Shown here in pieces: positions 53,758 to 62,485 of a DNA stretch of 62,485 nt. The position numbers were made by a program, and so were the translations under genes. The notes beneath the pieces were generated by a model that saw only the letters and a program-made list of their open reading frames with translations, was not told the origin of the DNA and made no database searches. The DNA comes from Sphingobacterium sp. SGG-5. Lineage in GTDB: Bacteria > Bacteroidota > Bacteroidia > Sphingobacteriales > Sphingobacteriaceae. Where the stretch lies: contig NZ_JAAKGO010000013.1 of NCBI RefSeq assembly GCF_011043525.1, positions 1 through 62,485 on the forward strand. Reading direction: 5' to 3'. Each line of letters starts with the position of its first letter. Position 1 is the first letter of the stretch.

Positions 53758-54726
53758 TCATTTTAAATTCTCCCGATACCACTGTACGGCTTCCTGTAAT
53801 CCTTCTTTGATCGCATGGGTGGGTTCGTAACCTAATAATTGCCGGGCTTTGTCGACGGAGGCTAAGGAGTGTGGAATATCGCCCTGACGGTTAGGGCCGT
53901 GGATAACTTCCACTGTAGCAATAGCCGGGTCGTAGTTAGCTAAAATTTCCTTTAAGTGGTCCACGAGCTGATTGAGGGTGGTACGGTCGCCAACGGCGGT
54001 GTTATACACGGTATTGACAGCCTCCGGGTTTGTTGCCAGCATGGCTTTTTCGTTCATCTGAATGACGTTGTCGATATAGGTGAAGTCACGGGAATAATCG
54101 CCGGCACCATTAATGACGGGGCTCTCGTAGTTCATCAGTTTCTTGACAAAAAGGGGGATAACGGCAGCGTAAGCTCCGTTCGGATCCTGTCGACGCCCGA
54201 ATACGTTGAAATAGCGTAGGCCAATGGTTTCCATGCCGTAGGTTTTGGAAAAGATCTCGGCATAGAGTTCGTTCACATACTTCGTGATAGCATAGGGCGA
54301 CAGGGGTTTGCCGATCTTATCTTCGACCTTGGGCAGGCTTTTGGAATCGCCATAGGTCGAGGAGGATGCGGCATAAATAAAACGTTTGACTCCGGCGTCG
54401 CGTGCGGCGACAAGCATATTCAGAAAACCGGAAATATTGACTTCGTTGGTGGTCTGTGGGTCTTTGATGGAGCGGGGTACGGAACCTAATGCGGCCTGGT
54501 GCAGGACGTAGTCTGCGCCTTGTACGGCTTTTTCGCAATCGGCGGTATGGCGTATGTCGCCCTCGATCAAGGTAAAGTTGGGGTTGTCGGCATGTTGCTG
54601 GATATTGTGGCGATGACCTGTGGCAAAGTTGTCCAAGACCACGACCTGGTGGCCTTTATCCAGAAAATATTCGACAAGATTGGAACCTATAAACCCGGCT
54701 CCTCCAGTGATTAATATGCTACTCAT
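53758..54726 (-). CDS. UDP-N-acetylglucosamine 4-epimerase (WbpP/TviC-like)
   Basis: 322 residues from ATG 54726 (MSSILITGGAGFIGSNLVEYF); a start at 54783 would run into the rmlA gene. NAD motif GGAGFIG, catalytic Ser in YAASSSTYGD and YAITK as Tyr-x-x-x-Lys. The block ALGSVPRSIKDP is typical of WbpP-type enzymes that prefer N-acetylated sugars. With the 6-dehydrogenase it gives UDP-GlcNAc to UDP-GalNAcA. Confidence 0.92.
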   Translation of the reverse strand: MSSILITGGAGFIGSNLVEYFLDKGHQVVVLDNFATGHRHNIQQHADNPNFTLIEGDIRHTADCEKAVQGADYVLHQAALGSVPRSIKDPQTTNEVNISGFLNMLVAARDAGVKRFIYAASSSTYGDSKSLPKVEDKIGKPLSPYAITKYVNELYAEIFSKTYGMETIGLRYFNVFGRRQDPNGAYAAVIPLFVKKLMNYESPVINGAGDYSRDFTYIDNVIQMNEKAMLATNPEAVNTVYNTAVGDRTTLNQLVDHLKEILANYDPAIATVEVIHGPNRQGDIPHSLASVDKARQLLGYEPTHAIKEGLQEAVQWYRENLK

Positions 54727-54734
54727 GTATAGTA

Positions 54735-55598
54735 TTAATTTTTTACGATACGTTTTAAATATTCGCCATAGCCGCTCTTGCACAGGGGTTCGGCAATAGC
54801 CAACAGTTGGGCTTTGTCTATATAACCCATACGGTAGGCAACCTCTTCAATGGCACCGATCTTTAGTCCCTGTCGGGCTTCGATGACTTGCACAAACTGC
54901 CCGGCCTGCATCAGCGAATTGAACGTCCCGGTATCGAGCCAGGCGGTTCCACGATCGAAGACACCGACCTGCAACTTGTCTCTGTTGAGGTATTCTTTAT
55001 TGACGTCAGTGATCTCCAACTCACCGCGCGGCGAAGGCGCTATATTTTTGGCGATCGCGACAACGTCGTTGTCGTAGAAGTATAGACCCGGCACCGCATA
55101 GTTGGATTTGGGAGCGATGGGCTTTTCTTCAATGGAGACGACTTTGTTGTTTTCGTCAAACTCGACGACACCATAGCGCTCGGGGTCGTGTACAGGATAG
55201 GCGAAGACTACGCCTCCATCGGCGTCGGCGCAGGACTGCAACAGCCTGGACATGCCAGAGCCGTAGAAGATATTGTCACCAAGGATCAAGGCAACTTTAT
55301 CGTCGCCGATAAATTCTTCCCCAAGGATAAAGGCTTGGGCCAGTCCGTCAGGTGAAGGCTGTGCTTTGTACGAAAATGTGCAGCCTATGCGGCTACCGTC
55401 GCCCAATAGCTTCTCAAAATGCGGAAGGTCCTGTGGTGTGGAGATGATGAGTATCTCCCGGATCCCCGCCAGCATCAGTGTAGACAGGGGATAGTAGATC
55501 ATCGGCTTGTCGTAAACGGGCATCAGCTGCTTGCTGACAGCCAGCGTCAAGGGATGTAAGCGGGTGCCGGAGCCGCCGGCGAGTATTATTCCTTTCAT
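54735..55598 (-). CDS. rmlA: Glucose-1-phosphate thymidylyltransferase
   Basis: 287 residues, full length. MKGIILAGGSGTRLHPLTL, SKQLMPVYDKPMIYYPLS, LGDNIFYGSGM, VPGLYFYDNDV and WLDTGTFNSLMQAGQF are diagnostic. Makes dTDP-glucose, the first step to dTDP-rhamnose or dTDP-amino sugars. rmlB, rmlC and rmlD are not in the window. A frameshifted copy lies at 44730-45588. Confidence 0.96.
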   Translation of the reverse strand: MKGIILAGGSGTRLHPLTLAVSKQLMPVYDKPMIYYPLSTLMLAGIREILIISTPQDLPHFEKLLGDGSRIGCTFSYKAQPSPDGLAQAFILGEEFIGDDKVALILGDNIFYGSGMSRLLQSCADADGGVVFAYPVHDPERYGVVEFDENNKVVSIEEKPIAPKSNYAVPGLYFYDNDVVAIAKNIAPSPRGELEITDVNKEYLNRDKLQVGVFDRGTAWLDTGTFNSLMQAGQFVQVIEARQGLKIGAIEEVAYRMGYIDKAQLLAIAEPLCKSGYGEYLKRIVKN

Positions 55599-55619
55599 GT
55601 TTTTTGAATAACTTGTCTC

Positions 55620-56109
55620 TCATTTAACTTTCCAATAGCCTCCTTTAGCTGGACCGATATATTGTACTTGATCGTTGTCTTTCAATTTTTCTACATCTCT
55701 AATTATTGTCCTTTTTGTAACGTTTAACATTTCTGCTATTTGCGCAGTCGTTATTGAAGGATGTTTAAGCATTAAATTCACAATTTGCCTCCTTCTATTT
55801 TCAGTGACATTTTCGGTGACATCAGATCCTTTATGCATGAAAGAAGCAAAAACCGTCACTTGAAAACCTTCCCCCATAGTTTTGAACTCCGGTGGCGGAA
55901 ACGGGCTTAACGGGATACTCCTGAATGTGCAGAGCTACACCTTTTACTTCTCCATTATCCGAAATACCAATATATACTGTCCCTCCTTTTGTATTGGAAA
56001 ACGCCCCCAACGAAATAATAACCTCATCACTAAATGACGCTTTAAATTCAGCAGCTTTATCTTCTCCTTGAATTGTGACAGGTCTAAGGTCTTTATTCAT
56101 TGTTAACAT
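55620..56109 (-). pseudogene. Broken AlbA_2-domain regulator
   Basis: The upstream part (56109 to about 55860) encodes an AlbA_2 N-terminus (EDKAAEFKASFSDEVIISLG, NTKGGTVYIGISDNGEVKGV) joined by deletion to IQEYPVKPVS. Then the frame shifts to PPEFKTMGEGFQVTVF, an HTH (HPSITTAQIAEMLNVTKRTI) and GYWKVK to the stop at 55620. About 300 residues of the usual protein are missing. Located 21 bp before rmlA copy 2. Confidence 0.85.
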
Positions 56110-56227
56110 AAACTTCTTATCAGTTTATCTTTCCCTAAAAGTTATGTATGAATCCTTGTAAGGAAGAGTGATCATCGCACCAATTAAGCAACAAAACTAC
56201 TCCCTTCAAACGGAAGAAACAAATTTT
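56110..56227. other. Short spacer with a trace of the winged-helix regulator
   Basis: About 25 bp near 56149 (TGTATGAATCCTTGTAAGGAAG) resemble 46167-46188 of the winged-helix regulator gene. If real, it means that the regulator once preceded both rmlA modules. The match is short. Confidence 0.3.
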
Positions 56228-56683
56228 TTACCGGATTAAGCTGAGTACGATGTCTTTACCGAAGGATTTCTTGGTTTTATCCATAAAGTACAGCTTCCCC
56301 TCCACATATACGCTTTCCTTGTGTTGGCGACAATTGTCTTCGGCACAGTTTGACATCCGTATGCCTATGGAGAGCATCCTCGTATCTTCTCTATTGGCCC
56401 GATTGACTTCAAAAAGCAGTCCGCTGAAGTATTTAACGTGTATTTTTTCATTTTTACTGCGAATAGATGTGATGTAGATACTTTGTAAGTTTTCGTCGTA
56501 ATGCTTCAGTTCCAAAATCAGCGAGCCATGGGCGCGACGCCTCCCACGCCGTTCTTTCGCTAACAAAACGGAGACCTGTATATCCATATGGTCTTGGAAT
56601 ACACGTGCAAGGTAACGACGTCTTATCCGTAACCCGACAACAAGGCCAATTAAAGCAACAGCAACTCCTACGAGATACATCAT
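56228..56683 (-). CDS. Single-span membrane protein of unknown function
   Basis: 151 residues. One N-terminal membrane helix (YLVGVAVALIGLVVGL) followed by basic residues (RIRRRYLARVF) and a cytosolic or periplasmic beta-rich domain (SLILELKHYDENLQSIYITS, KIHVKYFSGLLFEVN). Two Cys in SNCAEDNCRQH. I do not recognise the family. Confidence 0.65.
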   Translation of the reverse strand: MMYLVGVAVALIGLVVGLRIRRRYLARVFQDHMDIQVSVLLAKERRGRRRAHGSLILELKHYDENLQSIYITSIRSKNEKIHVKYFSGLLFEVNRANREDTRMLSIGIRMSNCAEDNCRQHKESVYVEGKLYFMDKTKKSFGKDIVLSLIR

Positions 56684-56761
56684 AAGGTAATAGATAAGTT
56701 TGGTTTTATCAGTGAATAAAGGTACAACCTCTTTACTGAAGTTCCAAATACTTGGCGGCTA

Positions 56762-56996
56762 CTTTTTTATCGCTCGAGCCGCGAAGGTTTTGTCCTCTTG
56801 CCGGACGGGCAGGCACTTGGTATCGGCCAAGTGCCCAAGCCTTGTCGCTGTACCGGCTCGCTACAATGTCTCTTCCTTCTTACCATACGCGACCCGCTGA
56901 GGCGACACCTATAGCTCTTGTACAGATACTGCTTCTCATATCTCACGTCTCAATACTCAATACCTGCCTATCGTAGGCAGGCGCATATCGCAATAC
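56762..56996 (+). repeat. Composite interspersed repeat, copy C4
   Basis: Shares with copy C3 the blocks GGTATCGGCCAAGTGCCCAA, ACCGGCTCGCTACAA, TGAGGCGACA and the hairpin CCTGCCTATCGTAGGCAGG (56962-56980). It lies between the membrane-protein and adhesin genes, 38 kb from the other copies. The stretch 56684-56761 holds nothing recognised. Confidence 0.78.
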
Positions 56997-57000
56997 AAAA

Positions 57001-60000
57001 TTACTGCCTGCGGACGATAAAGAACCCTTTCTCGCGTTTCCATGTGCCGCCGTCCCTGATGTCCAGGTAGTAGTAGTATGTACCGTCGCGTACGGTGCGG
57101 CCACCGGGGAACACGTTGTTCCGGTTGTCGTATTCTTCTATCTCCGCCATCACCTTGCCGGACTTGTCAAAGATCGTCACTTTGTTCTCCGGGTAGTCGC
57201 GTACCCCTTCGATCATCAGGAAGTCGTTGATGCCGTCGCCGTTGGGCGATACGGCCTGGTGTACACGTACCGGTAATGCGGCACCCTCATCGTTGGCTAT
57301 GCGTACCGTCACCGAGACCGGATCGGCAGGTAGGTAGTTGGGATTGCCTTCCTGTTTGGCCGTGATGGTCACCGTGCCCAGACGCTTGACCGTCATCGTC
57401 AGTGCCGTGCTGTTGACCGTGGCGATCATATCGTCATCGATCGTCAGGTTGACCGGTAGGCCGCTACTGGATGACACGTCAAGGTCGATCGTGCCCGCAT
57501 CACGGTAAAGTGTGCCCGGATCGGTAAACGTGATCGTCTGCGGGGCTTTGTTCACCGTCAGTGTGCCGCTTACATAGCTGATATCGTAGTTACCCACTTT
57601 TGGTCCCTGTGCTGCCGAAGCGGTGATATCGTAGATGTCTACATCGGCAGAGGCTGATGCTCCTGCTGAAGTTAATGTTACCGAGGTAACTGCATCACCG
57701 TTGACAAGACCCTGGCTTGTGAACTCGGTACCATTAAAGGCAAAGGCATTGCCATAGATCTTGCTCTGGTCATTGGCCGTGATGATCAGTGCTTTGGTGT
57801 TGACCGTCAGCGTCCGGGGCACATCTGCCGCCGGTGTATAGGCCGCGCCTCCTGCCTGCGACGCCGTGATCGTCGCCGTCCCCACGCCAACGATATGGAT
57901 CCTGCCGTCAACGATCGTGGCCACCGTTTCATTGCTGCTGCTATACGTAATGGCTATGGTATTGTTCGTACTGGTCGCTCCCGGAGCAAAGTCCGCATCA
58001 CCGTAGGTCTTCAACGGCAGCGCACCAAACGTGATCACTTGCGGTGCTTTAGGTACCGCACTGACTTCCGTGCTTGCTGCACTCTCGTTGCCCGCTTGGT
58101 CTACAGCCGTGATACGGTAGTAATACCTCGTACCGTTCGTCAGACCCGTATGGGCATAGGTCGTAGCTGGCGCTGTAACCGTTGCCAGCACAGTCGCTGG
58201 ATTGGCCGACGTGCCGCCGTAGACCTTGTACGACCGCAGATCCCCCTCCGTATTGACCGTCCAGTTCAGCACGTTCTGCCCGTTGCCAAAGGTAGCCGTC
58301 ACTCCAGCAGGCGCTGCAGGGACGACCCCATCGATCACGATAGCACGCTGGCCCCCGATCGAATTCGGACCACCCACTGTCGGTAGGGTCAGTACCGCGT
58401 CGAGGCCGGCAGCATTCCGTACCGTCGAACCGTTGAGCGTCAGGGAGGCAATCGATGCATAATCCAGGTCCGCACTGATGTCACCTGCTTGAACGGTATA
58501 GGAGAAGGTCAGCACAGTCGTCCCCGAGCCGGACACGTAGACCGCCTCCCGGTCAACCGCACCCGTCTCCAGCAACAGCGCTGGCAAGCCCCCCGTTCCA
58601 TCCACCGTCACCGGTTGGTTGAATGTTACCGCCAGCGTTATTACATCGCCTATCTTATACGTTCTATCCGCACTTGTCGTTCCGACTTCCAGCACTTCCG
58701 GGTTGATCGGGTTGACCGTGATACTGATGGCATCCGTATCCGTCAAAGCACCGCCCGAGCCCGAATTGCCCATGTCGTTGGTGACGATCTGTAGGTTCGC
58801 AGCACCGTAATAACCCGTATTTGGCCTGAACGTCAGTCCCCCCAGCGCCACGTTGATGTCAGCGATGGTACCCGTAAAGGTCATGGTCGCATCCGCAGTA
58901 CCGCTGCCCGTGGCAAATGTCAGTCCCGCAGTACCTGACAGGGTCAGTAACCCGTTTGTCGCACTCAGCGTTACTTCCACCGTATTACTTCCGGCATCCA
59001 CATCCGAAATCATTATGCCGTTACCGTTCGCAGCACTGAATGTCAGCACCCCGTTCTGGTCAACCTCCTGTCCTCCCGGAATCGTATTCACCGGTGCATC
59101 GTTGATAGCCGTCACGGTCAGTGTGACCGTCCGCGAGTCCCCAAGAGATCCGCCCGATCCCGTATTGCCCCCGTCATCGACCGTTACGGTAAGGGTTACG
59201 TTGCTCGTTGCATGTAACCCGGTCATGAAACCAACGTTGCTGGCAGCAATGAATGTGTTCAGGTCCGCAATCGATCCGGTCAATGTCAATGTGGCCGTTC
59301 CCGGCCCGCTGACGGTCACGCCATTACCCGATATAGCAGACAGTGTACCGCTGGGCACCGAAAAGGTTGCCGTAACATTCCCGCTGCCCGCATCCACATC
59401 ATTGAAGCTGATGCCCGTCAATGGAGTTTGAACATCTTCGTCAATAGCTATGGATGCCGGAACAGTCGCCACAGGAGCGTCGTTCACGGCTATAATCTGT
59501 AGTGTAACCGTCTCGGAATCCTGAAGCGCTCCGCCCGAGCCTGTATTGCCCCCATCGTTGATAACTACGGTAAGGGTCACACCGCTCGTTGCATTTAATG
59601 CGGTCGTAAAACCAACGTTGCCGGCAGCAATGAATGCATTCAGGTTCGCAATCGACCCCGTCAATGTCAGGGCAGCGGCCGTTCCGCCGACCGTCACACC
59701 GCCCCCGCTCACTGCTGTCAACGTACCGCCCGGTACCGAAAATGTCGCCGTTACCTGGCCTGATCCCGCATCGGCATCGCTGAAACTGACACCCGTGAGG
59801 GCAGTAGGTACGTCCTCCGTCACAGCAATGGCAGCTGGTACCGTGACAACCGGCGCCGTATTCACCTCCAGCACGAGGATAGACTTGGTTTCCATAACAC
59901 TGTTATCCGTACCGTCATTTGCTGTAAAGCTGACTGTTCTTGTAGTTGTACTCGGACTTAAGGAACTGTTACTGTAAGTTACAGCCCGTAAAGCCGACTG

Positions 60001-61074
60001 CCATTGCGCCAGCGAAGCCGAAGCGTCTGCAGACGTCAGCGTGAGTGCCCCTGTGGCCGCATTATAGCTCCCTTGGATATTGCCCATGGTACTTCCATCG
60101 TTTGTAAACCCAAGTATATCCTGCCCGGCTCGGAAACCACCCGTGATCGACACCTCTGCTGAGGATAGTGTCGTGTTATCCGGATCGGCCACCGTTAAGC
60201 CGTTATCGATCATCACGGGTCCCGAAGTAGCCTCCGTGAAGATCGTTATTCCGCCGCTGGTGGTAATGGTCGGTGGATAGCTTACTGCTTTGGTCACATT
60301 ATCCATAGCAGGGCTACCTACATTGTCCGCTGGATCCGTAAGCGTAACGGCTACCGTCAATGTGCCATTAAGCAATCCGGATACATCTATACCAGCTACC
60401 TGTTGGCCGGCAGTGGTAATTGTACCGTTGCCCGTCACTGGGGCACCTCCGCCGCTACTGGCCACCGTATAATCAAACGTCGTTCCTACTTCTGCCCCAC
60501 TGAAGGTGAAGCTTAAGGCCGTGTGATTCACAAGGGTGATTTCTATTTGGTCTATGGCGATCGTATAGCCGGTTGGTGGCGTATCGTCGACCGCCAGTGC
60601 GCTGAATTGCTTCAGCACCGTAGCCGTTTCAAATTCGTATTTTGCTTCCCGCTTGGCTTGATCTACTACCGTTTCAGGGATGATGGTAAACGGATCGCCA
60701 TCTGCGCTCGTAAAGATCAGTTTGAGGTTTTCGGCCGGTTCGCCATCCAGCATGTCGTCAGTATAAGGAAAACGTAATGTGCCGGTGTAGGATAATGGAG
60801 CACCAAAGGTATACACTTGGTTGACCGACGTACTGCCGGAATAGTCAACCGGTGTGGTAGACCGTTGGATTACGGTGCCAGAAAAAGAGACCTCTTCCGT
60901 TGGGTTGAACGTCAATCCGTCGACCGAAAAGAGCGTGCCGGGCTTAATGACCATACCGCCGTTTCCAACCGTCAGCTGCGCCTGAGCAGATAGGCATGCC
61001 GTCATACACAAAACCAATGCAATACATGTTCTGACGCACCACTGCGGCAAAGAAAGCCTCCGTATCATGAGCAA
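57001..61074 (-). CDS. T9SS-exported adhesin with cadherin-like, FN3 and MBG domains
   Basis: 1,357 residues. Signal peptide to about 32 (SAQAQ). Then a unique part, a GQDILGF-type repeat, three cadherin-like repeats of about 115 residues (TVPxxIAVxEDVxTxLTGxSFxD), an Ig-like domain (DRTYKIGDVI), FN3 (about 918-1003), a Bacterial Ig-like block, MBG (about 1095-1171) and a type B gliding-motility C-terminal domain (about 1268-1357: VSPNGDGINDFLMIEG, PGGRTVRDGTYYYYLDI). The last marks it for type IX secretion. About 2 kb is nearly identical to the adhesin at 1-4979. Confidence 0.93.
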   Translation of the reverse strand: MLMIRRLSLPQWCVRTCIALVLCMTACLSAQAQLTVGNGGMVIKPGTLFSVDGLTFNPTEEVSFSGTVIQRSTTPVDYSGSTSVNQVYTFGAPLSYTGTLRFPYTDDMLDGEPAENLKLIFTSADGDPFTIIPETVVDQAKREAKYEFETATVLKQFSALAVDDTPPTGYTIAIDQIEITLVNHTALSFTFSGAEVGTTFDYTVASSGGGAPVTGNGTITTAGQQVAGIDVSGLLNGTLTVAVTLTDPADNVGSPAMDNVTKAVSYPPTITTSGGITIFTEATSGPVMIDNGLTVADPDNTTLSSAEVSITGGFRAGQDILGFTNDGSTMGNIQGSYNAATGALTLTSADASASLAQWQSALRAVTYSNSSLSPSTTTRTVSFTANDGTDNSVMETKSILVLEVNTAPVVTVPAAIAVTEDVPTALTGVSFSDADAGSGQVTATFSVPGGTLTAVSGGGVTVGGTAAALTLTGSIANLNAFIAAGNVGFTTALNATSGVTLTVVINDGGNTGSGGALQDSETVTLQIIAVNDAPVATVPASIAIDEDVQTPLTGISFNDVDAGSGNVTATFSVPSGTLSAISGNGVTVSGPGTATLTLTGSIADLNTFIAASNVGFMTGLHATSNVTLTVTVDDGGNTGSGGSLGDSRTVTLTVTAINDAPVNTIPGGQEVDQNGVLTFSAANGNGIMISDVDAGSNTVEVTLSATNGLLTLSGTAGLTFATGSGTADATMTFTGTIADINVALGGLTFRPNTGYYGAANLQIVTNDMGNSGSGGALTDTDAISITVNPINPEVLEVGTTSADRTYKIGDVITLAVTFNQPVTVDGTGGLPALLLETGAVDREAVYVSGSGTTVLTFSYTVQAGDISADLDYASIASLTLNGSTVRNAAGLDAVLTLPTVGGPNSIGGQRAIVIDGVVPAAPAGVTATFGNGQNVLNWTVNTEGDLRSYKVYGGTSANPATVLATVTAPATTYAHTGLTNGTRYYYRITAVDQAGNESAASTEVSAVPKAPQVITFGALPLKTYGDADFAPGATSTNNTIAITYSSSNETVATIVDGRIHIVGVGTATITASQAGGAAYTPAADVPRTLTVNTKALIITANDQSKIYGNAFAFNGTEFTSQGLVNGDAVTSVTLTSAGASASADVDIYDITASAAQGPKVGNYDISYVSGTLTVNKAPQTITFTDPGTLYRDAGTIDLDVSSSSGLPVNLTIDDDMIATVNSTALTMTVKRLGTVTITAKQEGNPNYLPADPVSVTVRIANDEGAALPVRVHQAVSPNGDGINDFLMIEGVRDYPENKVTIFDKSGKVMAEIEEYDNRNNVFPGGRTVRDGTYYYYLDIRDGGTWKREKGFFIVRRQ
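57450..59480 (-). repeat. About 2-kb direct repeat shared with positions 1-2035
   Basis: 57451 onward lines up with 3 onward, and 59126 with 1681, an offset of 57,448 falling to 57,445. By eye identity is about 93-95% with short blocks of greater difference. Both copies lie in adhesin genes on the minus strand. Confidence 0.9.
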
Positions 61075-61105
61075 AATATTTTAAAGTTATTCTGTAAGTA
61101 TCCGT

Positions 61106-62281
61106 TTAATTCTGTGCCGAGTCTGCCGTGCGCTGCTCCAGTACTTCTAAACGTTTCTGCATAGCTTCCAACAGAGCTTTGAGCCGGTCGTTTTCTGTCT
61201 TGAGGGCTGTCGTCCGCTTTTCCAGTGCCTGGATCGCAGCCATGTTGACACCGTCTATATCGACCGTATTGATCGTCTTATCGGCATCCGGACCATCCAG
61301 CTGAAATGCGGCATAAAAATCCTGGGCCATTGGACCTATATGTTGTTGGGTGGCAGGTTGCGCTTTGTAGTTCCAACGCGAGACGGGAATTGCGGCTACT
61401 TTCTGCAGGATAGATTCCAGGTCAATCTGCTGGAAGTTTTCTTTTTTGTTGCGATCACTTACGCTTGTCCAAGAGCCTGCCCCGGGAGCGAGCTGTACGC
61501 CCATGGGAGATGCAATCTTCTGGTAAGTGGTGAAAAGCTGATAGCCGCCTATAAAACGCATGGTCATCTGATTATTGGCTGTCGCAAATGTACTGTCGGA
61601 TGAAAATCCAGCTCCACCGTCGCCGAGCACCATGGAGCCCTGCCGCCTTGCGGTGCGTGCATTTTTACCTATAGCTACAGAAAATTGTCCACTGGCGCTA
61701 TTCTGTAAGCCAATGGCTACACCAAAATTACCATTGGCAATCGACGGCCCGAGTACAATTGACGCCAATCCTCCCGCTATTGACGAAGGACCCATTGCCA
61801 GCGCGTCGTCATTGGTAGCCTGTGCACCTGAACCGATCGCCACGGCACCCGCAGCAGAAGCCGTGCCATTAAAGGCAAAAGCGCGCTCACCACTGGCTGT
61901 TCCGTTGTTTCCGAGCGCGACGGATTCATTGCCCGATGCGGTAGTAGCGAGTCCGAGAGCGATGGAATTTGCCCCCGAAGCACGGGTATGGCTACCTGCC
62001 GCAAAGGAGTAGTTCCCTACATTGCTAGCATTCCAATAGGTATCACTGAAGCTACCTACATAGCCTACCCGGAACGCTGCCTTTTCTGGATACCACATCA
62101 TGCGGCGCCCTCCGTTCGATACGGGCGCAGCGGTCGAGGCAACCACGTCACCGTCAACACTGAATACCACAGCACTGTCGACCACATGTAATCCTGCTTT
62201 GGGGTCATCTGTTCCAATACCCACTTGGGCCAACACCGGACTGGTAACGGCGCACAATAGCGCTATAAAAATTTTTTTCAT
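61106..62281 (-). CDS. Tail-fibre-like protein with YadA-type head repeats and S74 chaperone domain
   Basis: 391 residues. Signal peptide (MKKIFIALLCAVTSPVLAQ). Residues about 95-215 have YadA-head-like repeats (NSIALGLATTASGNESVALG, GAVAIGSGAQATNDDALAMG). Residues about 270-370 match the S74 intramolecular chaperone (SDRNKKENFQQID, GPMAQDFYAAF), then a terminal coiled coil. Such proteins trimerise. Encoded just upstream of the adhesin (31 bp gap). Confidence 0.85.
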   Translation of the reverse strand: MKKIFIALLCAVTSPVLAQVGIGTDDPKAGLHVVDSAVVFSVDGDVVASTAAPVSNGGRRMMWYPEKAAFRVGYVGSFSDTYWNASNVGNYSFAAGSHTRASGANSIALGLATTASGNESVALGNNGTASGERAFAFNGTASAAGAVAIGSGAQATNDDALAMGPSSIAGGLASIVLGPSIANGNFGVAIGLQNSASGQFSVAIGKNARTARRQGSMVLGDGGAGFSSDSTFATANNQMTMRFIGGYQLFTTYQKIASPMGVQLAPGAGSWTSVSDRNKKENFQQIDLESILQKVAAIPVSRWNYKAQPATQQHIGPMAQDFYAAFQLDGPDADKTINTVDIDGVNMAAIQALEKRTTALKTENDRLKALLEAMQKRLEVLEQRTADSAQN

Positions 62282-62340
62282 TGTAACAGTTAAATCTTTG
62301 TTTTTAGCTTCTTTATCTATTCATTCTCCATTTCGCATAT

Positions 62341-62485
62341 CTACAACAACCCTACGCCGCCGACTCTGTATCTTAGGCCGATCTCATGGGTGTTGACGGA
62401 GATACGCTGGTCCAGGGTACGGCTGTTGGGGCTGAACTGGTAGCTGTAGCCGATACCGAAGTCACCGAAGTTCAGCTGCAGCAGT
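62341..62485 (-). CDS. C-terminal end of a PorP/SprF-family protein (partial)
   Basis: The last 48 codons, entering from the right edge: GDFGIGYSYQFSPNS and VNTHEIGLRYRVGGVGLL then TAG. The alternating beta-barrel pattern fits PorP/SprF, an outer-membrane partner of type IX secretion often encoded directly before a large secreted adhesin, as here. Confidence 0.7.
   Translation of the reverse strand, partial: LLQLNFGDFGIGYSYQFSPNSRTLDQRISVNTHEIGLRYRVGGVGLL

Overview
The window looks like chromosome of a Sphingobacteriaceae-type Bacteroidota. The evidence is TAnnTTTG promoter boxes, a type IX secretion (T9SS) type B sorting domain, a PorP/SprF-like gene end, a 7TMR-DISM/LuxR regulator, CpsD/Wza exopolysaccharide genes and SprF/adhesin pairs. 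The species cannot be named from sequence alone. No rRNA, tRNA, CRISPR array or transposase was recognised.

Layout. (1) 1-4979: a giant secreted adhesin on the minus strand, cut by the window edge. It carries BspA-type repeats and, unexpectedly, a domain about 60% identical to eukaryotic ubiquitin. (2) 5.1-10.5 kb: a LuxR-type membrane regulator, a zinc-ribbon protein, a histidine kinase and a LigD-like ligase without its polymerase domain. (3) 10.5-16.0 kb: distal part of a minus-strand surface polysaccharide locus (aminotransferase, glycosyltransferase, Wzc-like tyrosine kinase, Wza-like export lipoprotein). (4) 16.2-24 kb: an accessory island with two DUF4143-type ATPases, a lysis-like cassette (three-TM protein, Cys/His amidase, spanin-like lipoprotein), an FN3-like protein, interspersed repeats and a HigBA toxin-antitoxin pair. 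(5) 24-44.5 kb: the polysaccharide core, with a Wzy-like membrane protein, seven glycosyltransferases, acyl- and pyruvyl-transferase, WbsX protein, an amino-sugar module, an HTTM-DCC fusion and a Wzm/Wzt ABC exporter. (6) 44.5-56.7 kb: a decayed, repeat-invaded region. It holds remnants of a UDP-glucose dehydrogenase, rmlA, AlbA_2-type regulators and an ATPase, an AbiE pair with a short toxin, two intact ATPases, and intact UDP-HexNAc dehydrogenase, epimerase and rmlA genes. (7) 57.0-62.5 kb: a second adhesin with a T9SS sorting domain, a tail-fibre-like S74 protein and the end of a PorP/SprF gene.

How the parts fit: the sugar-nucleotide genes, glycosyltransferases, ABC exporter and Wza/Wzc pair probably make and export a surface polysaccharide. 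The adhesins are probably exported by the T9SS. The two adhesins share about 2 kb of near-identical sequence in direct orientation and so bracket the whole locus.

Most notable: the ubiquitin-like domain in a secreted bacterial adhesin; composite repeats inserted in frame into an amidase gene; an A-rich repeat family that also enters a nucleotide-sugar dehydrogenase in frame; and four AAA+ ATPase genes each with its own private repeat at the promoter. All statements rest on reading the sequence by eye; percentages are hand counts or estimates.
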